DNA from: Tribonema minus
Taxonomy: Eukaryota > Sar > Xanthophyceae > Tribonematales > Tribonemataceae
Assembly: GCA_017506865.1 (NCBI GenBank)
Contig: JAFCMP010000146.1
Coordinates: 806,001 to 870,000 of the forward strand
Length of the DNA stretch: 64,000 nucleotides
Direction: 5' to 3'
Notes under the pieces: generated by a model
Database searches by the model: none
What the model saw: the letters and a program-made list of their open reading frames with translations, nothing else
Told to the model about the DNA's origin: nothing
In this document: piece after piece, positions 10,516 to 23,300 of the stretch
Numbering within the stretch: position 1 is the stretch's first letter
Layout: the number at the start of each line of letters is the position of its first letter
Made by a program: the position numbers and the translations under genes

Positions 10516-11899
10516 GGCAGCTCGAGATCCCCCAGTAGAATACCATGACACCTCAGTAAGCTGATCCCATACTAGACAACATGTTGCGTCACTGCGGCAT
10601 TCGCAGTCTACCGCAAAAACACATTGCGCATGTTGAAGTTGGCCTGGCAATCATAAACAGAAGCTGCAGTGTGCTTCAAACCAATCACATAGTTGCGTGC
10701 TGCACTGCCAGCGCAAAACACATCAGACTGAGTGCTTAAGAGATTAGAACCAATACAGACATCCTTGCCGACATTGCTGCATACGCACCAGAGGATTTTG
10801 TCATATATCTACACCACCCTAGGTTTGGTGCACGCCAATTGACGACACAAATGTGTGCATGAATAGCTCTGTCAACTTGCACTCAATTCAAACTGCCAGT
10901 GAGCATGGGAGAGTGCTCCGCACCCTTGTGTCAGTCATGCCAATTTGCTGCAGACATGTCCAAGGCGGCACTCATCATGCTATCATTCACTAGTGTGGCT
11001 TGAGGTTGCCAAATGCTCAAGCCACGGCCAGGTCTACAAGAAGTCGTTTCATCACATTGACATTTTCTATTTAAAGAAGTAGAAAGAAATGTGCGTGGAG
11101 CAGTTACAACAGGCAACAAGATGGGCACTCATTTTCATAGGTCAACTGGCAGCCGTTGGGCATTATGTAGCACTAATAACCAAAGTAGAGTCAAGCTTGT
11201 GTGGTGACGTCCTCTTGACTGCTCACTCTCCAGGGGAGTCTGGATGAAGGGAGTCCTGCTTCACAAGCATATGAGTTGGGCCGCTGCTGATAACCACCAC
11301 TGACATAAAAGCCAAATCGAGACGACCTTTTCAGGGTAGCAATGGGTACCGTGTCCTGCAAAATTGAGCTACTAGTAAATTGCTGTCCAATCTCTATCTC
11401 CCACAGCCTGCAGCCACGAGATGCCCAGGTTCTTCAGGGTAAGCTGTGACGCTGCTGCTGGTGAGCGTTGTGCAATCTGAGACAACCCATCTTTGTTACA
11501 GAACGCGCGGCGCCCATCATGCCATGCCGTTCCACTTGGCAACAATGCCGACGGTTTGGTGCACTGTACAGATGCTCAGGTGCATACTGCACTGCAGCAC
11601 GCTGTTGATAATGGCTTGCAGCCTCAAAATTGGCGAGGCGTGACCAGATTTGATGCCTTTCATACTTCTTCAACATCAACGTCTACCGCACTTCACATCA
11701 ATGGCTCTGTAATGCCAGCAGCAGCGCGCACTTGACTGCCTAGACACCCTGCGCAATCACCAATGCGTGAGGACACCTGTCTTCATGACCCACACCATTA
11801 CCGCAGTCGGTCAGCAATCAGTGCCCTGATGGGATCAGCCCCCCTTCCCCCAAGGCTGCTTCCCCTGCCCCTTACTTGGTCAGCCACCAGTGCCGCTGA
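10516..11899. other. No gene seen
   Basis: AT-richer sequence without convincing open frames, repeats or RNA genes. The first 1 kb has several stops in all frames. Confidence 0.4.
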
Positions 11900-12799
11900 T
11901 CAACCCCGGCCCCCCCCCTCCCCCTCACTGCCACTGTATTCCTCCACGTCATACTCGGACATCACAGAGGAGTCCGCCAGCAGAGCTGCAATGCCGCGTG
12001 CCAGCAGCGGAGCATTTCTTATCACCTTGCCAGCGCCGTCTTCAAGCCACTGTACGAGGGCGCCCTGCTGCAGGCTGCTGGCGGGCAGCGCAGGGTCGGA
12101 GATCCACAGGAGGTCCAGCGCGTTGTGCGTGCTCGTGTTGGCCACAAAGTACGCGTCTCCGGGGGGGTAGACGATCTGAAGAAACAGCGCAGGATGTGTG
12201 CAAGTTGATTGAGATTGTGAAACCAGACAGGAGACACAAAGCTTGTACACATAATGCACTATCAGACTATTAGACAATGCGCTTACCCCCCGTTCCTACT
12301 TGGGGTGCCCATTAGGCTTCTCAAGGGCCTAGGCAGTATATGAGAGCGGGGGTATGTGCTGCGTTGAAAATCATTGAAATACTTGTGCTGTCGTCTGCTC
12401 AGTGCAAGTGTGGCTTGCGATGTAACGGTAATGCAACACACCGACAGCGCACAGTCATGCACGCACCTCGCTAAGAGGCCTGCATGCTGACAATGGAGAC
12501 ATCAAAGCAGCACAATCACGTGGTGAAGGCGGGTGCAGTCACGCAGTTGTCACCTCAAACTGGAGTTGCCTTGCCATGGCAGCTGCCTCATGCCAACTCA
12601 CCGTGTCATTGCGCACAACTTGCACCGCAAGACCGTCCAGGAGCGCGGTGCCGCAGCCATCGAGCACCACAACCACGTGCGTGGCCTCGGGGTGCGCCTG
12701 CCGCTGCAGCTGCGTCATGGGGGGCAGCCTGACGTGCAGGGTGCTGCTGGCAGCGATCGGCAGGTCCCTCGGATGGTGAATGATGCGGACCTCGCTGTG
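11900..12799 (-). CDS. 3' two exons of an unrecognised minus-strand protein
   Basis: Two phase-matched exons are visible. Exon 12799-12554 codes 82 residues ('SEVRIIHHPRDLPIAASST', then 'THVVVVLDGCGTALLDGLAV', ending 'RQLQFE') and is followed by a GTGACA donor. Exon 12175-11900 continues 'IVYPPGDAYFVANTSTHNAL', 'LWISDPALPASSLQQGAL', 'VQWLEDGAGKVIRN' and ends in an acidic tail 'YDVEEYSGSEGEGGG' with a TGA at 11900. Codon use is GC-rich and protein-like, and both acceptors are pyrimidine-rich CAG. I do not recognise the family. A hydrophobic strand before 'DGCG' suggests an alpha/beta fold. Upstream exons should lie between 12.8 and 14.3 kb; a candidate start at about 14196 ('MAPQWLILRAIAGALAGG') would add a membrane anchor but could not be linked. 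Confidence 0.5.
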
Positions 12800-14392
12800 C
12801 TGACAAAGGGGGCGCAACGGGGGCGTCGTTGGCAGGTTTGCACATGTGATCGTGGCAGTGAGAGGGTAGTGCACAACCTGATCGCGGTCGATGGCAATGC
12901 ATCCATCTCCCTCCCCTGTCTACATCTAGTTCCAAGCATTTGTTTTCATTTGCACCAATGACGCCCTGGCGCACAGCAGCATGCTGGTCACGCCCGCAAC
13001 GTTGACAAGTTTGCTGCCATTGTCTGCTCTACAGCGCAAGCACTGTTCTCGCCGTAACGATGCACTTGCCCTGACACTGCTGATGACATTGCGTTGTTGG
13101 ATTGACGCCAGCGAAATTTGTGCAAGCGCTGCTGCCATACGGATCATGTGCTGATGTAGAGAGCCCACTGAATCATCAGATCTCGCGAGAGCACTGCTCA
13201 TGTTAAAACCGAGCCTGGGGCACTGGCAAGGCAGCCATTCCCTGGTGTGTTTGACAGGCTGAGTCTCAAATCTTGTTCCTTTACCATGATCTGACTTACC
13301 AGCGACCGACTGGCACCAGCCCAGCAAGCAGAAGTGCGCTTTCAAGTGCTGCAGAAATTTGATGTGGCCGGATGTAATATCGCACAAAGCAGCGCATGGA
13401 CATGCAACAGGGAGCGTCAATCGCATCCGTGGTGCATTCATAGCAGCACAAGAATGCAACTAGTCTCAAAACAATTTGAAGTTGCAGGCCAAACACAGCG
13501 ATGCGCAGAAGAGCAGCCCACCGTTGCCGCAATGGAAACATGCGCCGCGCATGCAGCATGCACTTCATGCATGCAAGTGACATCAGGCTGAGAAGACCTG
13601 AACATTAACACTGACCAGTATCGACTCAGTGCCAGTGTACTCGAAACAGTGCTGCAAGGACAAACTTCATTTAGAGGTAGGTCAAATGAGCCTTCTGCGT
13701 AACCTTGGCTATGAGTGTTTTTGTTCTGCTGACCTGCGCGATTCCATCGGGCAGCTACTGATTGAGCAGACTGGCAGGGCGCATTGTAGCTATGTACCTC
13801 AAGCTCATGAGGTGGGCGTGATTTGCTGGCAACAGCACACAGCAAAGGATCTACTGCATGTCCTCAAGAAGTCAGGTGCTGCGCTTCTGCACGAATTCAT
13901 TGACCGGACAGGCGCACGACCACCAGCACGTGAGCGCAGATATAGCACTTACTTGTGTCGGTCCTCGAGTTAGCATCCTGCTGGCATCTCAGCAGCAGTC
14001 ACACTTACCACGCCACCGTCATGGGATGATATGGAATCTAGTGCCCGTTTCTCGCCAGCTGCCTTAGCAGGCCTTGCTCGCTCCTGTCGACTCAATTGCG
14101 TTGCAGTGTTGCATCTTTCTCAACAGGTACACTGAAGTCAACCCTCCCGCCAGAGCTCCTGCTATGGCCCTCAGGATCAGCCATTGTGGTGCCATGTGAA
14201 GGGGTCGAAAGATCTCCTTAAGCTGGCTTGCGCTCCTCGCTGTGATTCGTTGAGGGGACTTTTCAAGCAAGAGCCTTGGTGTCTCAACCAGGGACCCGGG
14301 TTTGGTTTAGGCGAGTCGCCTCCCCGCCGTTTCGTTTGGTGGGTTTTCGGTGCTGACTAAGACATACACACAGAAGCCCAGAAAGCACAGCG
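12800..14392. other. Probable intron/5' region of the minus-strand gene and promoter region of ABC1K
   Basis: No exon could be fixed. A minus-strand ATG at about 14196 opens a frame starting 'MAPQWLILRAIAGALAGG' with a hydrophobic segment; it may be the first exon of the gene ending at 11900. If so, that gene and ABC1K would be divergently transcribed from about 14.2-14.39 kb. Confidence 0.3.
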
Positions 14393-17300
14393 ATGGTGCC
14401 ACGAGGGCAGGAGAGGAGTGCAAGCTCAAGCGCTATGCGGCGCTTTGTGTCTCTTGCATCAATGCTAGCAGTTTCGCTGGCACTCATCTGGCCTTGTGAT
14501 GCCTTCATCGTACGCATCGGCGTTCCGAATGGCGGTCGCGGCGGCGGCGTTGTCGCGAGGCTGGCGGAAACGGAGAGCTTCACATCGACAACAGAGGTTG
14601 TCGTCAGGGGGCAGCAACGAGGCCCGAGAGAGTTTGTCAGGGATGGCAGGGAGTTCCTTAAAGAGAGTGTTCAAATAGCTCAGCAGACGGGACTGAGGCA
14701 GGGCTTCAGGCGGTCGACTCAGGCTGTTGCAGCAGGTGAGAAGATGACAACGTCTATACTGCTTTGCGCCACCAGGCAACTGCGAAGGACGGGATTGGTT
14801 GCATGCAATTGCGGACTCATTGCATTCAGTAGCATGGCAAGCAAACGATTGCAGAAAGTGATGTGCTTTCTGATATTGGACTTTATTCTGCTAATCTCTA
14901 CGTGCCAGTAAGTAGCAAAGATCATACTTGCGAGGGACTATCGCAATCTCTTGTGATAATCATGCTATCAGCGTTACTTGTTGTGACAACCATTACAGCT
15001 GGGTGTCCTATCGGAAGGCAATCCACGTTCAAGCTAAATGTCGATCATGTTGATCAAGGCGTCTTAAACACCGTAGACCACAATATCAGCTGGGCATTAC
15101 AGTGTATTGCGATGGCGGTCTGATATTCTCTCCATACAAGAATCATCACAATTTCAGCGGTGCAGTACTTGGCTGCAGCTCCTGCGTCCATGGCAAGGTC
15201 TTCTGTTGCAGCAAAGCACCCAGTCGTATGGCAACAGCTTTTGCATCTGCTGCAGCTGATGGCGGTGACAGGCGCGTGTGCATCTTGAGGCTGTAGCACT
15301 GTTGCATTTGCCTGCTTGCAGAATGCATCGGCTGGTGCTGATGCATTGCACACGGGGTCATTCGATCAACTTCTTGAGTTCGTTGACAAAGTGGTTGGCA
15401 CGAGGAAGCCTGGAAGCATAAGCAGCGCCTCAAACATATATGGATTGCAGTTTTGCTGAAGGACTGTCACTGAATCACATCCGGCGCCTGGGCAGTCGAT
15501 ACGGCATAACACCCAACTCTCGTGCACTGGTGCGCACATGCTGCATGATGGCAGCCTTGCATGCCGTTGCATTACTGTAAAGGCTGGCTGTTGAGGTGCA
15601 GGGACGGCCAGCTCTCTCGCAAATCGTGCAGCTCAACCTTTCATCAGTGCTGACAGTGCACCTGCATGATGTACAACATACCTTTGCTGTCAGCCGCTGC
15701 AGCAGCAGCGACTACAGTAGCAGACAAATCACACGGCACGAGGCACATCCCTACTTCAACTTCAATTGGAAGCAGCTGCATGCAAACGCGCTCCCGAAGC
15801 TGAGTCCATGACAGCAGGACCTCACCTGGCGCACTTCGAATGTCTCCTGTGCGCGTGCGCAGGCGTTGGCGCGGCGCTGGAGGTGGCAAAGGACATTGCG
15901 CAGGGGCAGAGGCAGGGGCTGCCACCAGCGGAGGCGCTGGCGTCGCTGTCACCGTTGGCTCTCAGGCGGTTGTTTGAGAGGCTGGGCGCTACGTACATCA
16001 AGATAGGCCAGGTGAACACGACATATTGGCTTGTATGCGGCAGCACAAATGGGCTTGAATTCAGAAGCATGAAAAATAGAATTGGCATTCCTGAAGGATT
16101 CAGAACAGGAGCGTGCACGCATGGTACTGTATGGGGGTGCGCATGTGTTTTGTTCCTTCAGCTCGCTGCGCACTTCCAATATGCTACTGGCGTGCGCTAG
16201 ACACAGCCAGTCACTGGCTTTCAGTAGGTGCTGTGCTATCCTCCATTGTGCACATGCATGTCTCCACATCAAAGATGCCCTTCAAATTCTTACACGCACA
16301 TACTTGTCTGAAGGAGCACTCCTTGCACCCAGTTCAGCTTCCTCTGGCCAACCTTACCAGTCTCCCCCCCCCCCCCCCCCCCCTACGTCGCCTGCAGTTC
16401 ATCGCTTCAAGCCCCTACGCTCTTTCAGCGCCGTATGTGCTTAGTTCCAGACGCCAGGCACCGGCTCAGCCCTGAGCTCTGACCGCTCATTGAGTCGCTG
16501 TGCTGTCCTTCGTCATGCACGTACATTGCATGACTCCACCTGAAGGACGCTTTACGAACATGTATCTGCAACAGTAGTGGTGGAAGGCACTTGCGGCTAA
16601 CCACTCCTTGTCACCTAGAGCTCCACGATCTTTTGATTCGTTTCCACTTCAAGGGCGCCGTGTATATTCATGATGAGCTTTACTTATTCTGCCGTCCCTT
16701 TCCTGCCGCACGCGCAGTTCATCGCTTCGAGCCCTACGCTCTTCCCGGCGCCGTACGTGCTGGAGTTCCAGAAGTGCCTGGACAACACGGAGCCGGTGCC
16801 ATGGGCGCAGGCGCGAGAGATTATCGAGACTGATCTAGGCATGCCTCTGACGAGCATGTATGCGTACGTCAACACGCGGCCGCTGGCCAGCGCCAGCATT
16901 GCTCAGGTATGTATGTAGGCCAGCAAAAAAACAACAGGCTCGGGCACCTTTCTGCATAACAATCTTTGGAGAGATGCTACGATGCTGCTATGAATGTGAT
17001 GCGGCACGTGCAGTTGCATCAACACTGGTGGCGCGCGGCAGCAAATGCGCATGCCAGCAGATACAATGTACAGCGCGCAGGCGGTTGAGTGAAGGTGCTC
17101 GTGGCCTGCAAATGGCTACAAGCCAGATACGCAATGTTGACATGTGTTCAACTAGCATGTAGACAAAGTACACTGTTGTATAGTACAACTACGTATGCCT
17201 CGGCCTTTGATTGCTCACTGTCGCCAATTGTTATGTTGGTGGATGCATAAGATAACTTCAAGTTTCAAGTGGGGCGTCAGCTCATGCTTAGGGATATACA

Positions 17301-20300
17301 ATCAACTGATCATGCGGAATTACCAATGCCAGCATGCAACGTCTAAGCAGAGGGCCCAAATCCGAGAATGACATCAACATGCCTTCACCTGCTGCAAGCA
17401 TGGTTGACTGTGTTGTCTGGAGGACAATTGTGTCTCAATTTGACACCTCAAACTTGTCAACACTGAGTGGTACTACACTAGCAGCAGGCATTTCTGCAGC
17501 CAGGCGGGATGCTCACACTGACGCGCTTGAGTACTGTATTGCAAGCTCCTGCCCATGCCAGCTGCTGCTCACCATCAGTATCAGGAGCTCATCACTTGAT
17601 GTTGCATCTTGTGTCTTGAAGTTGCATTGCGCATGCTGAGCACAGGACACCGGCGAGACATGGCAGCACTGAAGGTCACACCTGAATGCGCTGGTGTTCA
17701 CCCAATGATTCCGCTTGATCGCCACCGCCACGAACCTCAAGTGCAACCGGTGACACTCCACGTCCCCTGCGGCAGGTCTACGAGGCCAAGCTGAAGACAG
17801 GGGAAGACGTGGTGATCAAGGTGCAGAAGCCGGGGGTTGCGGATACGCTGCGCACCGACCTTGGCTTTCTGCTGGTGCTCTCGCGCCTTGTGGAGCTGGC
17901 CAATCCCCAGTTTGCCACACGGCTCAGCCTGAGCGCGATCGTCGGCGACATCCGCAAGTGAGTCAACGAGTGAGTCAAGAGTCGCGCATGCAGGTGTGGG
18001 GTGATTGAGTGAATCACGAGTGCGGCATGCAGTTGCTACGTTTGCTGCGCGGCGGCGTGTGGGTGTTAGTTACACGTGCTGTCAGCAGGAGCGAGTGAGT
18101 GAGTGAGTGATTGAGTCATTGGTGACGTGACGTTGCTGCAGCGCTCAGCGTGAGCATCACCGTGTTGTTTTGTGCATGAGCGAGATTGAGTGCATCGGCA
18201 GTGACTGGGAGCAAATGCTTGAATGAGCCAAGACCTGTTCAATGGTGATATTTCTCCTGCGCATTTGGCCTGTCTGATTCGGCTCTTTGCCGCCAAAGAT
18301 TAAGATGGCATCATTTTTTTGCACAGTGCATGTTCACGATCATGCATCAGTGGTCGTTCAGTTCATGATTGCAACGCACATAACTGTGCAAACGATGGTG
18401 TGAACGATGTACGCAAGCCATGGTGTGCGCCTCTGGCACACACACACATAGCCTGGATGAGCTCATGTCAGTGCAGGTGCAAGAGCGAGGGTCAGTGCCT
18501 GTGGCTGGCTATAGAGACGTTCCAGAGACTGTACAACCTGAAGTTCAGTCTTGCAGTTGAAGACATCAGATGCAACATCACGAGCGAGATGCATGCTGCA
18601 GGCATTAGTTGCAACTGCTGATCTGACTGAGTGCAGCTCACCCCAACGCTTATATACAGTAATTGGTGAGTGTGTGAGTCTGATTTAGCAACTTCCTTTA
18701 TCAACTTCAAGTAGTGCAGCAGATGAAGTTGTCGACGCTGACCGTGGCACCGCTCAACCTGCAGGAGCATGATGGAAGAGGTGGACTTCACGCTGGAGGC
18801 CGACAACCTCGAGGCCTTTGCAGACTTTCTGAAGCTTGAGCAGCTGGAGGATGAAGCCACCTGCCCCAAGGTCTACAGGCAGGGCACGACCAAGAGGGTA
18901 AGGGAACTATGAAACCTTGCACAGAGTCATACTCTGATGTGCGCAGAGTCATACTCTGATGTGTTTCAGAACTCATTGCGCATTTCGCCGCTCCGTACAC
19001 ATTGAAGGATGTTACTTACAAGGAGAGATGGCGAAGTCTTGCTTGTACGCATCTTCAACTGCGAAGTGCATAATCAGCAAGGGCAGGTGCCTTGCAAGGG
19101 TCGGCTGACCAATTACCAACCCACCACGGGTTCTATGCCACATCAACTGTGCGTTGCGTGAGCGTAGCATGCGCAGGTGGTCGCATGGCGCGCCTTCATG
19201 GTGACCCACCTTCTTGTGACGCATGCACGTAGTAGCGGCGGCGCCAAAGTCTGCCACCAATCACACTGCTGCCGCCTGACCTCGCCTGTCCCACTACTGC
19301 AGTAGATTACCCTACTGTGCCCTATCTCTGAGCAGTAGCCTCTATGCTGTGCTCGGTGCTCTCACATACACCAGCGCTGTACTGTTGCATGTGTGCTGCA
19401 CCCATGCTGTGTCGCATGCGCAGGCGCTCACCACGGAGCGCCTCTGGGGCGTTCTGCTGACTCTTGAACCGTCCTGCACACATGCTTTGCTGCACGGGTC
19501 CTGTCTCGTGCTCAGGTGATCACCATGAAACGCCTCAGTCGCGTCCTTCTGACACTTGAATTGTGCTGCTGCCCCCATATGTATGTACATACATATTGTT
19601 TGCAGGTTCTCACGATGGAGCGCCTGCGCGGCGTGCCCCTGACGGACCTCGACGCGATCCGTGAGGTCACCGACGACCCCGAGGGCGCACTCGTGGCAGC
19701 GCTCAACACGTGGACGCGCAGCGTCATGGCGGCGCCCTTCTTCCACGCCGACGTGCACAGCGGCAACCTGCTGGTGCTCAGGTACGTTGCACGCCTCAAC
19801 TTGTAAATGCAACGTGCTGGTCCTCAGGTATGTTGTATACCTCAACTGGTAACTGCAACGGTGCGTGTCTGGCCTGCTGCTGCGCCCTTCTTCCGCGCCG
19901 ACGTGCACAGCGGCAACCTGCTGGTGCTCAGGTAGCGTCACAGCATAGTTACTTCAACTTGTGACTTCAACTGGGCGTGTCGTGGCCTGCTGGTGCTGTG
20001 CGCAGGGGAGTAGTTGGAGCCCGATTGAGAGGCATACCGTCCGGGTTGTGAGTGCATGGTGTTCATCTCATACAGGAGTGTGTAGCGGCACAAAGTCACA
20101 GGTCAAGCCCTTGCTGTCAACTGATTTCCTCGTGTCTTGTGTTGACGCTCTTACAGGTGAACTCAGTGTCAGGCAGAGCATGGGAAAAGAGTCAATTGTT
20201 TTCTGTACTTTGTCCTCGTCTGAGTTCATGGAACTGACGTAACGTGCCTGGAATTTTTGTGCCTCGTCTGTTGCCACAGGGACGGTCGCGTGGGCTTTAT

Positions 20301-23300
20301 CGACTTTGGCATCGTGGGCCGCTTCAGGTGAGTTGCGACTTGAGGAGTCGTGAGTCGAGTCGCGTGACATGCTATCTGTTGCACATGCATTTGTGTGTGT
20401 ATAAATACTTCTACCTTTGAAGTATGTCAGCCTAGTATCGCTTCAATAGGCCCGAAGGCATGCGACAGGAGGACCACTAAGCGGAACCTGTACCACACTC
20501 AAAGGGCGCGTCTCATGTGGCTATTTGTGAAGGTTTAGAGCACATGACAAATTCTTGTGGATCAGGAAACGTGTGTGTACATATTGTAGCACGCATCAGC
20601 TGAAAGCACTTGTTAGCTCAGCTCTCCTGCCAACATTCTGAAAACCATCACTGCCTACTTGCGCACACATGGCTGGCCATGATGCCATTATTGTAGCTTC
20701 AGCCTTACATTCTCTTACTGAAGCAGCTGGATGATGTTGAGCTGTACCGGCAACGCGCAGCAACCAACTGTGACAACTCAGACAGTGCTGTTGACACCAA
20801 CATTTGCCTTGAACTCGATGAGGATGCGACATGCCTCCTATGAACTGACCCATGCCCCTGCTCCTGCTCTGCAGCCCAAGTACCTGGGCGGGAGTCAGTG
20901 GTCTGGCAGACTCGCTCGTCAAGGAGGATTTTGAGGTATGTGCAGGACACTCTGCTGTCTCTGGCGCGCATGCGCTGCTGGTATGCTCATCATTACAGCA
21001 GAGATAGATGTGACTGCATGAACCTGAAGAGCCCAACATGCAAGATTATTGTCGCATGTTATGCATGCCACTGGCGGAGTTTGTGATCAAAGAGGACTGC
21101 AATTTTTGCTCAGCGTGACTTAAAGCTAGCGTCATTGGCTGTGGTGATGTCAGGTGAACTAGCACTTCTCGACAGAAGCGCGAAAATGTGCACCGCTGAC
21201 ACCCTTTACCCTGTACATGCCTCAAATGAGATGCCAGGGCAACGCAGTCTGGTCTACTCCACCTCCAGCAACTATCTGTTTGGCGATTTTGGTACTTGTG
21301 TCAACTTGCGACCATCAGTGATGCTGCTGAGCACATGCCATTACGCCTTTGCAATGCAACGCCACACAGTGCGCACAGTTGTCTAGTGCCCACAAATGGC
21401 AACTAGTGGCCCAAGTGAGGCATCTTAACAACTGAGTCGCATGTCATTGTCTGTTGTCTGTGGTTTCAATCAGGTCTGACATCTCCCCCCCTCTCCCTCC
21501 CCCCCGGCCATTGTCTGCTTTGCAGGGTGTCGCCCGTTCCTTGGTGCAAATGGGCGCCACATTTGGCCCTGTAGATATCCCGCGCTTCGCCGACGGTCTC
21601 AGACAGCTGTGGGACAAGTTCAACAGCATAGACCCCGCGACAGTTGCGGCCATGGCAGCAGACGGCGGCGCCGCCGTCGCGCGAGGCAACGGCACCGCAG
21701 GCAAGTCTTCACAGACCTGTGCTCCCCTAGCATACCTGTATTGCTGCTCGATCGCAATGTCCATTCCACATCACAATGAACAGCTGACTTCATTCCTGCC
21801 ACCTTACTGTGCCGAGGAAGGCGAGGTCACCAGCCTGCTACATCATCAGGCTCTTTCTCCTGGTGTTGGTCGCACGCACTGTTCGGTTGACTCACCTGGA
21901 GACTGTGCTCGTAAAAGCAAACGTGAAATTCATCACCTCATGTGATATTTGCCCTGTGCGCCGTGACCACTGCCCAGAGGAGCGCGAGGTCGCCAGCCTG
22001 CTGCTCATCAGGTTGTTTCTCCCTGTTCGGCAGTCGCGCACTGATAAAATGTGCCTCACACAGTGTTTTTGAACGCAAACTCAAATTTATCGCCTCATGT
22101 GATGTTGACCCCTGCGCACTTGCCAACGCTGCGCAGTGGAGCGCGAGGTGGCCAGCCTTCTGCATTGTCACATTGTTTCTCTGTTGTTGATTGCACCTAT
22201 CAATCAGATGCACCCCGAGATTATCTTTCAAGCGCAGACTTGGACGTTGTCACCTCATCTAATGTTTGCCCTGTGCGCCGTGATTGCTGCGCAGAGGAGC
22301 GCGAGGTCACCAGCCTTCTTCTGGACCTCGTCTCCGTCGCGGAGTCCAACAACCTACGCCTGCAGCGCGAGTTTGGCCTGCTCATCAAGCAGCAGCTCTA
22401 CTTTGACCGCTACACGCGCATTCTGGCGCCGACGCTCGACCCGCTGCGCGACAGCCGCATCGGATTGCAGAAGAAGGCCGCGAAGGAGTCTGGTGTGCTG
22501 GTGAGATGTTCTTGCTGCAGTGGTTTTGAAATCAAACAGTAGGTAACTGGACCAATATTGAGCCTGAGTCAACCCGTCGCGCGACAGCCGCATCGGGCTG
22601 CAGAAGTAGGCTGCGCAGGAGTCGGGCGTTCTGGTGAGACGCTGATGTTGGTTTTGAACTTTGGAGTGTAGGTGCCGTTGGAGGTCTTGGCAATGCTCGA
22701 CCCGCGGCGCGAGAGGCGCATCGGGCTGCAGAAGAAGGCTGCACAGGACTCAGGCGTTCTGATGAGGTGTTCTGCTGCAGTGGTATTGAAGTTCAATAGT
22801 AGGTAACTGGACCAATGCTGAGCCTGCGTCCACGCGTGACTCACTGCGCGATAGCGGCACCGGGCTGCACAAGAAGCTGCGCAGGAGTCAGGCGTTCTGG
22901 TGAGACGCTCATGTTGGTGTTGAGCTTTAAAGTTCAGGTGCCGTTTGGTATGTTGGGGGTCGTGGCAATGCTCGACCCGCTACGCGACAGGCACATCGGG
23001 CTGTAAATGAAGGCTGCGCAGGAGTCAGGCGTGCTGGTGAGACGCGTTTCAATTTAGGGGCACTGTAGCTACGTGGACCAACGTTGAGGATGTGTTGGCA
23101 TTTGATGCACTGCACGACAGCCGCATCCGGCTGCAGAAGAAGACTGCGTGGCATTCAGGCATCCTTGTGAGATGTCATGCCTCACGCCATTATTGAAGTT
23201 TTGGAGTCGATGCATCTAGTTTTGAGCTTGAGCTGTCATTCGGCCCGCTGTGCAACAGCGGCAGCGGCTTGCAGGAGAAGTCCACGCAAGAGTCGGGTGT

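Noticed and set aside
13296-13973. Open frames on both strands between the minus-strand gene and ABC1K
   Set aside because: No motif, no splice logic, and Cys/Ser-rich composition typical of chance frames here.
16360-16384. Long C-run before the exon 3 echo
   Set aside because: A homopolymer likely acting as a pyrimidine tract or of uncertain length from sequencing; not a feature on its own.
18085-18115. GAGTGAGTGA microsatellite in ABC1K intron 4
   Set aside because: A simple repeat only, with no sign of function.
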